A stretch of DNA of 64,000 nt from Cephalopachus bancanus (Eukaryota > Chordata > Mammalia > Primates > Tarsiidae): contig JAPVLO010000179.1 in NCBI GenBank assembly GCA_027257055.1, forward strand, positions 3,038,001-3,102,000, given 5' to 3'. Positions 35,545 through 47,040 of the stretch are shown piece after piece; position 1 is the first letter of the stretch; the number at the start of each line of letters is the position of its first letter. The position numbers were made by a program, and so were the translations under genes. The notes beneath the pieces are model-generated. The model ran no database searches, had not been told where the DNA came from, and was given only the letters and a program-made list of their open reading frames with translations.

Positions 35545-35725
35545 TTCATCAATAAGATACTATGTTGTCATTAAAAATGATGTTATGGAAGAATATTTAA
35601 TGTCATGGAATAATAATCCTCACGTAACACTAAATGAGAAAGCAATTTATAGTTCCATTTAAAAAGTATATATGTTGCCCCACAATTCTTGAAAAACAAT
35701 AAATAATATGTAATTTATTTTTCTA
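35545..35725 (+). repeat. Old L1M 3' fragment, probable
   Basis: 'GTCATTAAAAATGATGTTAT', 'GAAGAATATTTAATGTCATG' and 'ATAGTTCCATTTAAAAAG' are the type of string found in 3' regions of old L1s. No coding remains. Confidence 0.5.
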
Positions 35726-36559
35726 CACTAAATTAAGATTTATGAGCCCCTGCTTGCCAAGGTGAGGACAAGTACAGCACCTGTAGTGTTTTGTGACTTC
35801 CTTTCCACCCCTGCCAGGACATGGAGCTAAGATGGTCCAGGAAAATGGCAGTTACTCATCAATCCAGGTCAGTGCCTAAGAGTTCCTCCTACAGCCCAGT
35901 ATGGTTCATCAATGCAGCAGCTGGTGGGACTATATGCCCTCAGGACTGCCACATACTTTCACACCAGCATCTCCCTTCCAGGTGGTCTGTGGGTGCGGCC
36001 CAGATCTCCACACTCTTGGAATCACATACTTAGCCTCTTCTGTATGTCCCAATCCAACAACCTTGTTTAAAACCCCTCTGAGTTGAAGTCACAACCCAAC
36101 ACGCAGACTTCAAACTCTCTTTTTCCACCATAATCTAGTCACTCAAAGCATAGTTCTCTGGGAGAGTTTTGGGGCAGACCATGCCACACACGTGAAACTC
36201 CCTGAAAAGCTGTTATCTTCTGTGATTCAAAGAAGCCTAGAAGAAAGATGAGACTGTGCTGTCTTCCTGTAAATAATACTTATGGTAATTGAGATACATA
36301 AATAAAGATTGCATACCTCACCTCTTACCTAGCTGGTGATAGGTTCCACTGCTTTAATTCCTTCTTTTCCCATTCACATATATGCATAAAAATAATAGCA
36401 ATGATTTTAGGTATTGCGACTGATTCAAGAAAGGAAGGGACATGTTTGGGTAGGGATCCTTCAAGGCTGAGTAGCTACATGCTTCTTCGGTCTGTTATTG
36501 GGGTAGGTGGGACTGGCAGGAAAATTCTTCAGACATCTTTTCCACAACAAAAGAGGAGA
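35726..36559. other. Unrecognised DNA
   Basis: No named repeat. Two overlapping frames at 35821-36086 encode nothing that I recognise. Confidence 0.5.
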
Positions 36560-37233
36560 TGGCTTTGGTGAGGAGAACTTATTATAGCTAAAATGCAAAA
36601 CTGAAAAAAAATCCCGGTGTGATCAGCAAGATGATGTACTAAACAGCTTCAGGACCTCCTTCCCCATGGAGACACTGACTTAAAAACAATATATGAACCA
36701 GACTACCATTCTGAGAGCTCTAGAGATCAGCTGAGAAGCTACCGCAACCAGGCCAAAGTAAAGCCAAGAAAGGATTCCAGCAACAGAAAAAAATTCACGG
36801 CATTTTGCATGCCCATCAATGCTTTTCCCTCTATGCAGCATAGCACAGTGCAACCAGGAGGAAACACTGGGTTCCTCCTTTGGGATAAAAACAGAAGGGT
36901 AGACCATGTATCTCACACTCTGAATTGTCTAGGGACTGCCTGAATAGCTGATTTCTGTCTCTCTTGACTTGGAGTACTAATGGGACCAGTGCTGGAGTCT
37001 GAAAGTTGCTGAAAACAGAGGCAAACCATCCATCAGAGCTGCAGTTCCACGGGTAAAAACCAGGGAAAGCAAGAGACCAGAAAAGGTTTGAGTGACCCTG
37101 GAACCTCTAGCTGGGCTGATTGGTGAAGGTCTCTCCCTGCATACAGATGGTAGGTAAAGACTGGAAGTGCTGGTTGTTTTTTCAAGTGCCCAAATCTCAA
37201 CAAAAGATCACAAGGCATAAAAATTAACAAGGA

Positions 37234-37517
37234 GCAGGGCTCGGTGGCTCAGCCTGTAATCCTGCGCCTTTGGGAGGCTGAGGTGAGTGGATTGCCTGAT
37301 CCCGCGGGTTCGAGACCCGCCTGGGCAACTTGACAGACCTCATCTCCACAATACATCAAAAATGAGCCGGGTGTGGTAGCGCGCGCCTGTAGTTCCAGCT
37401 ACTCGGAAGGCTGAGGTGGAAGGATCGCCGGAGCCCAGCAGGTCGAGGCTGCGGTAGCCGGGAGCGGCCACGGCACTCCAGTCTGGGCGACAGAGTGAGA
37501 CTCCAATTCAAAAAAAA
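37234..37517 (+). mobile_element. Alu, 'AAATGAGCC' linker subfamily
   Basis: Perfect 15-bp duplication, AAAAATTAACAAGGA, at 37219-37233 and 37518-37532. CGCCTTTGGG type with ATCAAAAATGAGCC. CpG-rich, hence young. Confidence 0.95.
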
Positions 37518-37595
37518 AAAAATTAACAAGGAAACATAACCCAATCAAAGAAAGAAAATGAATCTTCCAAGACTGACCCTAAAGAACTACAGATC

Positions 37596-37905
37596 AGCCA
37601 GGCTCAGTGGCTCAGCCTGTAATCCCGCACCTTTGGGAGACTGAGGTGAGTGGATTGCCTGAGCCCACAGGTTCGAGACCCGCCTGGGCAACTTGGTGAG
37701 ACCTCATCCCTACGATAAATCAAAAAATTAGCCGGTGTGGTAGCGCGCGCCTGTAGTTCCAGCTACTTGGAAAGCTGAGGCGGAAGGATCGCCGGAGCCC
37801 ACCAGCAGGTCGAGGCTGAGGTGGCTGGGAGCGGCCACTGCACTCCAGTCTGGGTGACGGAGTGAGACTCTAACTCAAAAAAATAAATAAATAAAAATAA
37901 AAAAT
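37596..37905 (+). mobile_element. Alu
   Basis: Perfect 15-bp duplication, AAAGAACTACAGATC, at 37581-37595 and 37906-37920. CAACTTGG long form with a TTAGCC linker. Tail of AAAT units. Only about 75 bp separate it from the previous Alu. Confidence 0.95.
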
Positions 37906-38079
37906 AAAGAACTACAGATCTATGAGCTTCTTGACAAACAATTTAAAATAATAGTCATAATGATACTTGATGAGCTTTACAAAAAAACGTAGACAACTGA
38001 AAAAATATCAGAAAAGTGATTCCTGAGCAAAATGAGGATATCACTAAACAGATAGAAACTATAAAAAAGAACTAACTGA

Positions 38080-38960
38080 TGGCCATCCTGACTGGAGTTA
38101 GGTGGTATCTCAGTGTGGTTTTCATTTGCATTTCTTTGATGACTAGTGAGGCTGAGCATTTTTTCATGTATCTGTTGATTGCTCCTATGTCTTCTTTTGA
38201 AAAGTGTCTATTCATATCTTTTGCCTGCTTTGTAATGGGGTTGTTTGTTTTTTTTTTCTTTTTGACATGTTTAAGTTCCTTGTAGATCCTAAATGTTAGG
38301 CCTTTGTCAGATAAACAGTGGGCAAATATTATTTCATACTCTGCGGGCTGTCTTTCTGTTCTCTTGATGGTTTCTCTAGCTTTGCAGAAGCTTGTCAGTT
38401 TGATGAGGTCCCACTTGTCTATCTTATCTCTTATAGCATGGGCACTTGGGATTTTGATCAGGAATTGGTTGTCAGTTCCAATTTCCATAAGGGTGTCTCC
38501 CGCATTTTCTAAGTTTCTTATAGTTTGAGGGTTTATGGTTAGGCCTTTGATACATTTACAGTTGATTTTTGTGTATGCAGCCATAAAGAAGGACAAAATT
38601 ATGAACTTCACAGCAACTTGGATGGACTTAGAGTCTATAATACTGAGTGATCTATCACAGAAACAAAGAACTGAATATCACATGTTCTCACTCATAAGTG
38701 GACTTTTAACAATTATTGTAAGACTATAAGAAAAGGACTGGCAGGAGTGGGAAATTGCCAGCATAGGGGACGGGATTGGCAGTAGTGAGAACCTGCTGGG
38801 GGAGGGGAACACACCTCATCAACAAGAGTATCTGCATAATGAGCATTTGTACTCCTAACCCTGAATTGTACCCCACATCTTTAAAATAAAAAATTAAATA
38901 AGTAAATAACTGAACATTGGTTCTTCCTTTAAAAGGCAGTTGTATTAAAAAAAAAATCAA
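38080..38960 (+). mobile_element. L1, twin-primed (5' inverted), with probable 3' transduction
   Basis: 38080-38575 is ORF2 sequence in reverse orientation; from about 38576 the same L1 continues forward through ORF2's end and the 3' UTR to about 38895. This 5' inversion is the mark of twin priming. After AAATAAAAAATT come about 50 further bases that other copies here lack, then a 10-A run: a 3' transduction. AACTAACTGA lies at 38070-38079 and again at 39274-39283, beyond an Alu in the tail. A minus frame at 38072-38611 lies almost wholly in the inverted part (with a DKWDLIKLTSFCKARE stretch). Confidence 0.87.
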
Positions 38961-39261
38961 GCCGGGCTCAGTGGCTCAGCCTGTAAACCTGCGCCTTTGG
39001 GAGGCTGAGGTGAGTGGATTGCCTGAGCCCGCAGGTTCGAGACCCACCTGGGCAACTTGGCGAGACCTCATCTCTACAGTAAATCAAAATGAGCCAGGTG
39101 TGGTAGCATGCCTGTAGTTCCAGCTACTTGGAAGGCTGAGATGGAAGGATCATCGGAGCCCAGCAGGTTGAGGCTGCGATGGCCGGGAGCGGCCACTGCA
39201 TTCCAGTCTGGGCGACAGAGTGAGACTCCAACTCAAAAAAACAAAAAACAAGAAACAAAAC
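38961..39261 (+). mobile_element. Alu in the poly(A) tail of the twin-primed L1
   Basis: Duplication AAAAAAATCAA at about 38950-38960 and 39262-39272. CGCCTTTGGG type, long CAACTTGG form, AAATGAGCC linker. It landed in the tail of the preceding element, a common Alu target. Confidence 0.93.
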
Positions 39262-39826
39262 AAAAAAATCAATAACTAACTGAAGAATGTACTAGAAGGG
39301 TTTAATAATATACTTGATCAGATATAAGAAAGAATCAGTGAATTTGAAGGCAGGACATTTGAAATCATCTAGTCAAGGGAGCAAAAAGAAAATAATAAGT
39401 GAAGAAAAGTAACTTAGGGGACACTACTAAGTAGACCAATATATACAACATAGAAATCCAAGAAGAAGAAGAGAGAGAAAGAAGCAGAAATCTTATTTAA
39501 AGAAAGGATTCCCCCAAATTCTCCAAATCTAAGGAAATAAATAAATTCAAGAAGCTCAAAAAACTCTCACCAGGATAAATCCAAAGAAAACTACACCAAG
39601 GCACATTATAACCAAACTGTCTAAAGACAAAGAGAGGCTCTTGAAAGCAGCAAGAAGAAAGCAACTCATCGCATACAAAGGAGTTTCCATAAGATTATCA
39701 GCAGATTTTCCAGCAGAAACTTTTTAGGCCAAAGGAAGTGGGAAGACATATTCAAAAAAGAGGGGGGAAAAACTGTCAAACAACAACATTGTATTGCAAA
39801 ATTGTCCTTCAAAAATGAAGGTAGCA

Positions 39827-40117
39827 GCCAGGTTCGGTGCCTCAGCCTGTAATCATGCGCTTTGGGAGGCTGAGGTGAGTGGATTGCCTGAGCCTGCGAG
39901 TTCAAGATCCGACTGGGCAACTTGGCTAGAACTCATCTCTACAATAAATAATTTTTTAAAAATGAGCCGGGAGTGGTAGCACGCGCCTGTAGTTCCAGCT
40001 ACTTGGAAGGCTGAGGCGGAAGGATCACCGGAGCCCAGAGATCGAGGCTGCAGTGGCCGTTCCCGGCCACTGCACTAGTCTAGGCGACAGAGTAAGACTC
40101 CAACTCAAAAAAAAAAA
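39827..40117 (+). mobile_element. Alu, 'AAATGAGCC' linker subfamily
   Basis: 16-bp duplication, AAAAATGAAGGTRGCA, at 39811-39826 and 40118-40133 (one mismatch). The right arm reads GGCCGTTCCCGGCCAC, a rearranged version of the usual GGCCGGGAGCGGCCAC. Confidence 0.94.
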
Positions 40118-40272
40118 AAAAATGAAGGTGGCATTAAGACTTTGAGAAAAACAAAACTTAAAAGAGCTCATTACCACTAGACCTTCTTTACAAGAAATAT
40201 CAAAGACAGTCTGTCAAATGGAAACAAAAGGACATAAACAGAAATACAGAGACATGAAAATATAAGGTTCTC

Positions 40273-40565
40273 TCCCGGGTTCGGTGGCTCAGCCTGTAAT
40301 CCCAGCACTTTGGGAGGCCATGGCGAGTGGATGGCCTGAGCCCGCGGGTTCGAGACCCGCTCGGGCAACTTGGCGAGATCTCATCTCTACAACAAATCAA
40401 AAATTAGCCGAACATGGTAGCACATGGTAGTACAGTTCCAGCTACTTGGAAGGCTGAGGCAGAAGGACTCTGGAGCCCAGTAGGTCGAGGCTGCAGTGGC
40501 CGGAAGTGTGCTATTGAACTCCAGTCTGGGTGACAGAGTGAGACTCCAACTAAAAAAAAAAAAAA
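40273..40565 (+). mobile_element. Alu
   Basis: Perfect 17-bp duplication, GAAAATATAAGGTTCTC, at 40256-40272 and 40566-40582. AGCACTTTGGG type. The right arm has a small local repeat (CACATGGTAG) and a shortened GAAGGACTC. Confidence 0.95.
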
Positions 40566-41170
40566 GAAAATATAAGGTTCTCAAGCAAAAGAAAACACAT
40601 GGACAAATATAATAAACCACATTATCGTAATTTTGGTGTACAGAATTTAAATGACAAAAATATTTTTAAAGTATAAATCTATGTCAATAGGCATATGGTA
40701 TATAAAGACATTTGTAGATAAATATTTGTGACATCAATAACATAAAGTAGAGAAGGGGAGGAATTATAAAGCAGAGTTTATATATGTGACTGAAGTTAGG
40801 TTATTATCAGTTTAAAATAGTCTGCTGTTAACTTTATAACATTTCATAGTATTTAACAAAATGCAATTTTTTGTTTTATGCAATTACAATGGTAACTGCA
40901 CACACAAAAAAAACCCCACAGAATATACACAAAGTTAAATAAGTGAACCAAAGCATGGCACTATAAAAAAATCAATAAAACACAAATAAAGGCAGTGAGA
41001 GAGGAAAGAAGGAACAAAATAGCTTCAAGACATACAGAAAACAATGAACAAAATGGCAATAGTAAGTCCTTCCCTATTAGTCATTACTTTAGTGTAAATG
41101 TACTAAACTCCCAGTCAAAAGCCATGGAGTCATCGAATGGATAAAACACAGGATCCAGCTTTGTGTTGTC

Positions 41171-41254
41171 TTTTTTTTTTTTTAAGTGAGAATGCAGGAT
41201 TTATTGAGAGGACAGAAAAGCTCTCACAGTGGGAGGGGACCCGAAGGGGTTACC
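41171..41254 (-). mobile_element. Tiny retroposed mRNA 3' end
   Basis: On the minus strand: about 70 bases ending with AATAAA (TTTATT at 41200-41205 on plus), then about 17 bases, then a 13-A tail (T run at 41171-41183). TTGTGYTGTC flanks it at 41161-41170 and 41255-41264. This is the structure of an L1-mobilised polyadenylated transcript, severely 5' truncated. The source gene or LTR is not identified. Confidence 0.8.
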
Positions 41255-41989
41255 TTGTGCTGTCTTTAAGAGTCACTTAGACTTAAAGACCACAGAAGGG
41301 CTGAAAGTGAAAGGATGGAAAAAAGATATTCCATGCCAATGGTAACCAAAAGAGAGCACAAGTGGCCATACTAACATCAGACAAAATAAACCTTAAGTCA
41401 AAAACTGTTACAACAGAGAAAGATACTAGGGTCACTTTACTAAGAAGATCTAACAATTGTAAATATCTACCAAATAAAAACCACTAAACACACAAAGGAA
41501 ATTTTGACAGAATCAGAAGGAGAAATAGCAACACAATAATAGTAGTGCCCCACTTTTAATAATGAATAGAACAACCTGACAGAAGATGAATAAGCAAATA
41601 GATGACTTAAACAACACTAACAGACATATACAGAACATAAACTCAACAACAGCAGAATATGCATTCTTCTCAAGTATACTGGAAACATTCTCCAAGACAG
41701 AACATGTCTTAACAAATTCAATAAGGGTGATATTATATAAAGTGCCTTTCCTGATCACAGTGGAATAAAACTAGAAACCAGTAGGACAAGGAGACCTAGA
41801 AAAATCCTCAAATATGTAGAAGTTTAACAGCATACTCTTAAAAAACCAATGGGTCACAAGAGAAATTAGAAATTCCTTGAGACAACTAAAAAACAAAAGC
41901 ACAACATTCTAAAACTTACGGACTACAACAAAATCAGTGCTAAGAGGGAAGTTTACAACTATAAATGCCTGCATTAAAAAGTAAAAAGG

Positions 41990-42353
41990 GAGCCGAGTTC
42001 GGTGGCTCAGCCTGTAATCCCACGCTTTGGGAAGTTGAGGTGAGTGAATTGCCTGAGTCCGCGGGTTCGAGACCCACCTCGGCAACTTGGTTCAACCTCA
42101 TCTCTACAATAAATCAAAAATTAGCTGGGTTCGAGACCAGAGGGGCAACTTGACAACGAGACCTCATCTCTACAATAAGTCAAAAAAATTTGCTGGGTTT
42201 GGTAGTGTGTGCCTGTAGTTTTGGCTACTTGGAGGGCTGAGGCAGAAGGATCGCAGGAGCCCAGCAGGTTGACGCTGGGGTGGCTGTGAGTGTGCTACCG
42301 CACTCCAGCCTGGGCTACAGAGTGAGACTCCAACTCAAAAAAAAAAAAAAAAC
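41990..42353 (+). mobile_element. Alu with an internal tandem duplication
   Basis: About 364 bp, longer than usual. The stretch from GGTTCGAGACC to the linker appears twice, at about 42064-42128 and 42129-42198, with different drift in each. Flanks repeat GTAAAAAGG at 41981-41989 and 42354-42362. Confidence 0.92.
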
Positions 42354-43729
42354 GTAAAAAGGTTTCAGGTCAATAATCTAACTTTGTACCTAAAAGAATT
42401 AGAAAAAGCAGAACAAACTAAACCTGAGGCTAACAAAAAAGAAAATAATAAAGTTTAGAACAGAGAGAAAGGAAATAAAGATTAGGAAAACAATTTTTAA
42501 AAAGAAACTAAAAGTTGTTTTTTAAAAAAAGATAAACAAAATTGGCAAACCTTTAGCTAGATTAAAAGGGAAAAAAGAGAAAACTAACTAAAGTCAGAAA
42601 AAAGAGGAGACGTGGCAACCAATGCTACAGAAATGAAAAGAGAATATAAGAGAATACTATGACCAATTATACATCAGCAAATTGGCCTACCTAGAAGAAA
42701 TAAATGAATTTATAGGAACATACAATCTATTAAGAATGTAACAAGATGAAACAGAGAATTTGAACAGACTAATAAGTAATAAGGAGCTTGAATCAGTAAT
42801 CAAAAACCTCCTAAAAAAATAAAATTCCAGCACTAGATGGCTTCACTAGAAAATTCTACTAAACATTTAAAGAATTAATACCAATTCTCCTGAAACTCTT
42901 CCAAAAAACGGAAAGGGAGGGAACACTTCTAAGCTCATCCTTATATTAAGGCCAAAGACACTACAAGAAAACTATAGACCAATATCCCTGATGAACACTG
43001 ATGCAAAAATATTTAAGAAAAAACTAGCAAACCCAATTCAAGAGCCCGTTAAAAAGATTAAACACTACAATCAAGTGGAATTTATTCCTAGAATGCAAGG
43101 ATGAACATATATGAAAAACATATGAAAATCAGTCAATGTAATATACCACATTAATAGAATGATGGGCAAATGTCACATGATCATCTCAATTGATGCAGAA
43201 AAATCATTTGACAAGATTCAACACCTTTCATGTCAAAAATGTATAACAAACTAAAAATAAAAGAAAACAACCTCAACATAATAAAGCCCACAGCTAACAT
43301 CATACTTAAGGTGAAAGACTGAAAGAATTACTTCTAAGAGCAGTAATAGGACAAGGATATCTGTTCTCACCAGTTCTCTTCAACACTGTATTAGAAGTCC
43401 TAGTGAGCAATTAAGAAAACAAAGGAAAAATTAAAGCCATTCAAATTGAAAAGTAAAATGACCTCTGATTACAGATGACATGATCTTACATGTAGGGAAT
43501 TCTAAAGATTTCACAAAAAACCATTAGAACTAATAAAGAAATTCAGCAAAGTTGCAGGATACAAAGTCAATACAAAAAATCAGTTGTGTTTTTATTGTTT
43601 TTAACAATGAGCAATCTGAAAAGAAAATTAAGAAAACAATTCAAAGTGCAATAGTATAAAAAGACTAAAATACTTAGGAATAAACCTCACCAAGAATATG
43701 AAAGACTGTACAGTAAAAACTATAAAACA

Positions 43730-43997
43730 GCCGGGCTTGGTGGCTCAGTTTGTAATCCCAGCACTTTAGGAGACTGAGATGAGTAGATCAGCCTAGGCAA
43801 TTTGGTGAGACTTTGTCTCTACAGCCAATCAAAAATTAGCCAGGCATGGTAGCCCGTGCCTGTAATTCCGGCTTCTTGGAAGGCTGAGGCCTAAGGATTG
43901 CTGGAGCCCAGTAGGTTGACGCTGGGATGGCCATGAGCTTGCCACTGCACTCTATCCTGGGTGACAGAGTGAGACTCCAACTCAAAAAAACCCCCCC
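43730..43997 (+). mobile_element. Alu lacking the B box
   Basis: Left arm with a deletion of about 30 bases between GAGTAGATC and AGCCTAGG, removing the GGTTCGAGACC promoter element. Duplication AAACTATAARACA at 43717-43729 and 43998-44010. The tail has become A7C7. Confidence 0.92.
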
Positions 43998-44170
43998 AAA
44001 CTATAAGACATTGCTGAAAGAAATTAAGGATGACAAAAATAAATGGAAAGATATTTTGTTTTCATGGATTGAAAGATTCAATATTCTTAATATGCTCACA
44101 GTATATTATCTACAGATTCAACACAATCCCTATCAAAATCTCAATGGCACTTTTTTCAGAAATATAATTT

Positions 44171-44461
44171 TTTTTCTTTGAGTTGAATTCTCAATCTTTT
44201 TACCCAGGCTGGAGTGCAGTGACATGCTCATGGCCACTATTGTCTAGACCTGCTGGGCCTTGGCGATCCTTATGCCTCAGCCTTCCAAGTAGCTGTAACT
44301 ACAAACGCAGACCACCATGCCACGCTAGTTTTTGTTATTTATTGTAGAGACGAGGTCTCACCAACTTGCTCAGACTGGTCTCGAAACCCCAGGCTCAAGC
44401 AATCCTCTCACCTCAGCCTCCCAAAGTGCTGGGATTACAGGCTGAGCCACTGCACCCAGCC
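44171..44461 (-). mobile_element. Alu, reverse
   Basis: Reverse Alu ending CTGCACCCAGCC. The flank AGAAATATAATTT at 44158-44170 is repeated as GAAATATACAATTT from 44462. Older, CpG-poor copy. Confidence 0.93.
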
Positions 44462-44519
44462 GAAATATACAATTTTATCCTAAAATTACATAAAATCCCA
44501 AAGAACTTTGAATAGCCAA

Positions 44520-44541
44520 AACAACAACAACAACAACAACA
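44520..44541 (+). repeat. (AAC)n microsatellite
   Basis: Seven or eight AAC units immediately before an Alu. Confidence 0.85.
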
Positions 44542-44558
44542 AACAACAAACCAAAACA

Positions 44559-44840
44559 GGCTGGGCTCGGTGGCTCAGCCAATAATCCCAGCACTTTGGG
44601 AGGCTGAGGTGAGTGGATTGCTTGAGCTCGTGGGTTCGAGACCAGCTCAGGCAACTTGACAAGACATTGCTTCTATAATAAATGATAAAAAAAAATTAGC
44701 TGGGTGTGGTAGTGCTCACCTGCAGTTCCAGCTACTTGGAAGGCTGAGGCGGAAGGATCACCAGAGCCCAGCAGGTTGAGGCATGCCACTGCCCTCTAGC
44801 CTGGGTGATAGAGTGAGACTCCAACTCAAAAAAAAAAAAA
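44559..44840 (+). mobile_element. Alu, right-arm deletion
   Basis: Dimeric Alu with AGCACTTTGGG. About 20 bases around CTGCAGTGGCCGGGAGC are missing, so the right arm reads GTTGAGGCATGCCACTG. Flanks are A/C-rich and no target-site duplication can be told apart. Confidence 0.9.
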
Positions 44841-45432
44841 CCCAAACAACAAAACTCTGAAAAAATAGGAACAACGTTCAAAGAATTACATTTCTTGTTT
44901 CAAAACATATTACAACACTACAGTAACAAAAACAGCATAGTGCTGGCATAACAATAAACACATAGACCAAGGGAATGAGATAGAGAGCCTAGAAAATAAA
45001 CTTCATGTAAATGATGTCAAGACAACTCAATGGGGAAAAAGTTCTTTTTAGCAAATGATATTGGGAAAATTGGACATCTACATGCAAAAGAATAAAGTTT
45101 GACCTTTATTTTATACCATACACAAACATTAACTCAAAATGGATTATAAGACTTGACAATAAGACCCAAAGCTATAAAACTCCTAAAAGAAAATATTAGG
45201 AGAGATCTCCCTGACATTTGATTTGGCAATATTTCTTGCATATGACAGCAAAAACACAGGCAACAAAAGCAAAAATAGACAAATGGGAACATGTCAAACA
45301 GGAATACTTTTGTGCACCAAAGGACACAATCAACAGAGTGAAAGGCTGCCTACAGAGTATAAGAGAAGATTTGTAAGTGATAAATCCGATGGAGAGTTAA
45401 TAGGCAGAATGTTCTCATATAAAGAATTCCTA

Positions 45433-45720
45433 GCTGGGCTCGGTGACTCAGCCTGTAATCCCAGCACTTTGGGAGGCTGAGGTGAGTGGATTACCTGAGC
45501 CTGCGGGTTCGAGATCCGCCTGGGCAACTTGGCGAGACCTCATCTCTACAATAAATTAAAAATTAGCCGGGCGTGGTAGCATGTGCCTGTAGTTCCAGCT
45601 ACTTGGAAAGCAGAGGCACAAGGATCGCCGGAGCCCAGCAGGTCAAAGCTGCAGTGGCCGGGAACAGCCACTGCACTCCAGTCTGGGTGACAGAGTGAGA
45701 CTCCAATTCAAAAAAAAAAA
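45433..45720 (+). mobile_element. Alu
   Basis: AATTCCTA at 45425-45432 and again right after the A tail at 45723-45730. AGCACTTTGGG, long CAACTTGG form, AATTAGCC linker. Confidence 0.94.
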
Positions 45721-45873
45721 AAAATTCCTATGATTCAGCAACAAAAAATAAAGTAACCCAATCAAAAATGGGCAAAGGACTTGCACAGGCATTTCTCCAA
45801 AGATGGTACACAAATAGCCAACAAGCATATGAAAAGATGCTCAACATTATTAATTAAAAATTAGAGAAAAGTA

Positions 45874-46165
45874 GCCGGGCTCGGTGGCTCAGCCTGTAAT
45901 CCCATGCCTTGGGAGGCTGAGGTGAGTGGATTGCCTGATCCCGCGGGTTCAAGACCCACCTGGGCAAATTGGTGAGACCTCATCTCTACAATAAATCAAA
46001 AAATCAGCCGGGCGTGGTAGCGCGCGCCTGTAGTTCCAGCTACTCGGAAGGCTGAGGCGGAAGGATTGCCGGAGCCCAGCAGGTCGAGGCTGTGGTGGCC
46101 GGAACGGCCACTGCACTCCAGTCTGGGCAACAGAGGGAGACTCCATCTCAAAAAAAAAAAGAAAA
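45874..46165 (+). mobile_element. Alu
   Basis: Left arm CCATGCCTTGGG; linker AAATCAGCC but long CAAATTGG form, so it is an intermediate between subfamilies. GAAAAGTA upstream and GAAAAAGT downstream form a weak duplication. Confidence 0.9.
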
Positions 46166-46247
46166 AATTGGGAAAAAGTCAGTCAGTCAAAACCACAATG
46201 AGATACTACTTCACATTCATTAAGATAACTTTTTTTTTTCAAAAAAA

Positions 46248-46357
46248 GCTCAGTGGCTCAGTTTCCCATCACTTTGGGAGGCCGAGGCGAGTGGATTACC
46301 TGAGCCCGCTGGTTCAAGACCAACCCGGGGAACATGGTGAGACCTTGTCTCTACAGT
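46248..46357 (+). mobile_element. Half-Alu (left monomer)
   Basis: Only the left arm is present, from GCTCAGTGG to TCTCTACAG, followed by a short A run. The first few bases are missing. It is the second half-Alu in the window. Confidence 0.85.
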
Positions 46358-47040
46358 TTAAAAAAAGGCAAATAATAACAAGTGTTGGTGAAGATATCGA
46401 ATAATTGGAACCATTGCACATTGTTGGTAAGACTGTAAAATGTCATGGCAAACAATATGGAAAATGCTCCAAGATGAAAAATAGAAATGTTATATGATCC
46501 AGAAATTTTACTTGGGGTACATATGCCAAAAATTACAAACAACGTCTCAGAGAGATTTTAGCATTCCCATGTTTATTGCAGCACTGTTCACACAGCGAGG
46601 AGGTGGAAACAACCCAAATGTCCATAGACAGATAAATGAATAATCAAATTGTGGTCTATACATACAGTGGAATGCTATTAAGACTTAAAAAGGAAGGAAG
46701 TTTTGACACATGGTACAACATAGATGGACTCTGTAGACACTATAATGAGCAAAATAAGCCAAGCACCAAAAAAAAAATTCTTTTGATTCCACATATGTGA
46801 GGTATGTACATAGTGTCATCAAATTCATAGAAAGAGAAAGTAGAAAGATGCTTGTCACATGCTGAGGGAAGGGTAAGTTGTTTAGTGGGTATAGAGTTTC
46901 AGTTTTGCAAGACGAAAAAGTTCTTGAGGTCTGTTTTCAACAATGTAAATATACTTAACACAACTGAATTGCACACTTCAAAAAGGATACTAAATTTAAC
47001 ATTATGCATATGTTACTGCAATAAAAAATTTAAAAGCAGC

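Larger units (their letters stand above)
36560..47040 (+). mobile_element. Ancient near-full-length L1 (L1M type) with many nested insertions
   Basis: Forward order: 5' UTR-like DNA (36560-37500), ORF1 remnants (37535-37580, 37921-38069, 39284-39826 and on to about 40270), ORF2 remnants (about 41030-46850), then a 3' UTR ending 'TTGCACACTTCAAAAAGG' and 'GTTACTGCAATAAAAAATTT'. Subtracting the nested elements listed below leaves about 6.2 kb, the length of a whole L1. The reverse transcriptase A motif is still visible near 43190-43230 (a [15 protein letters not shown] reading). The coding frames are shattered. Every insert has its own target-site duplication, so the host must predate all of them. 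Confidence 0.82.

Noticed and set aside
38072..38611. 179-residue minus-strand frame, the longest in the window
   Set aside because: It is almost entirely the inverted ORF2 segment of the twin-primed L1, not an independent gene.
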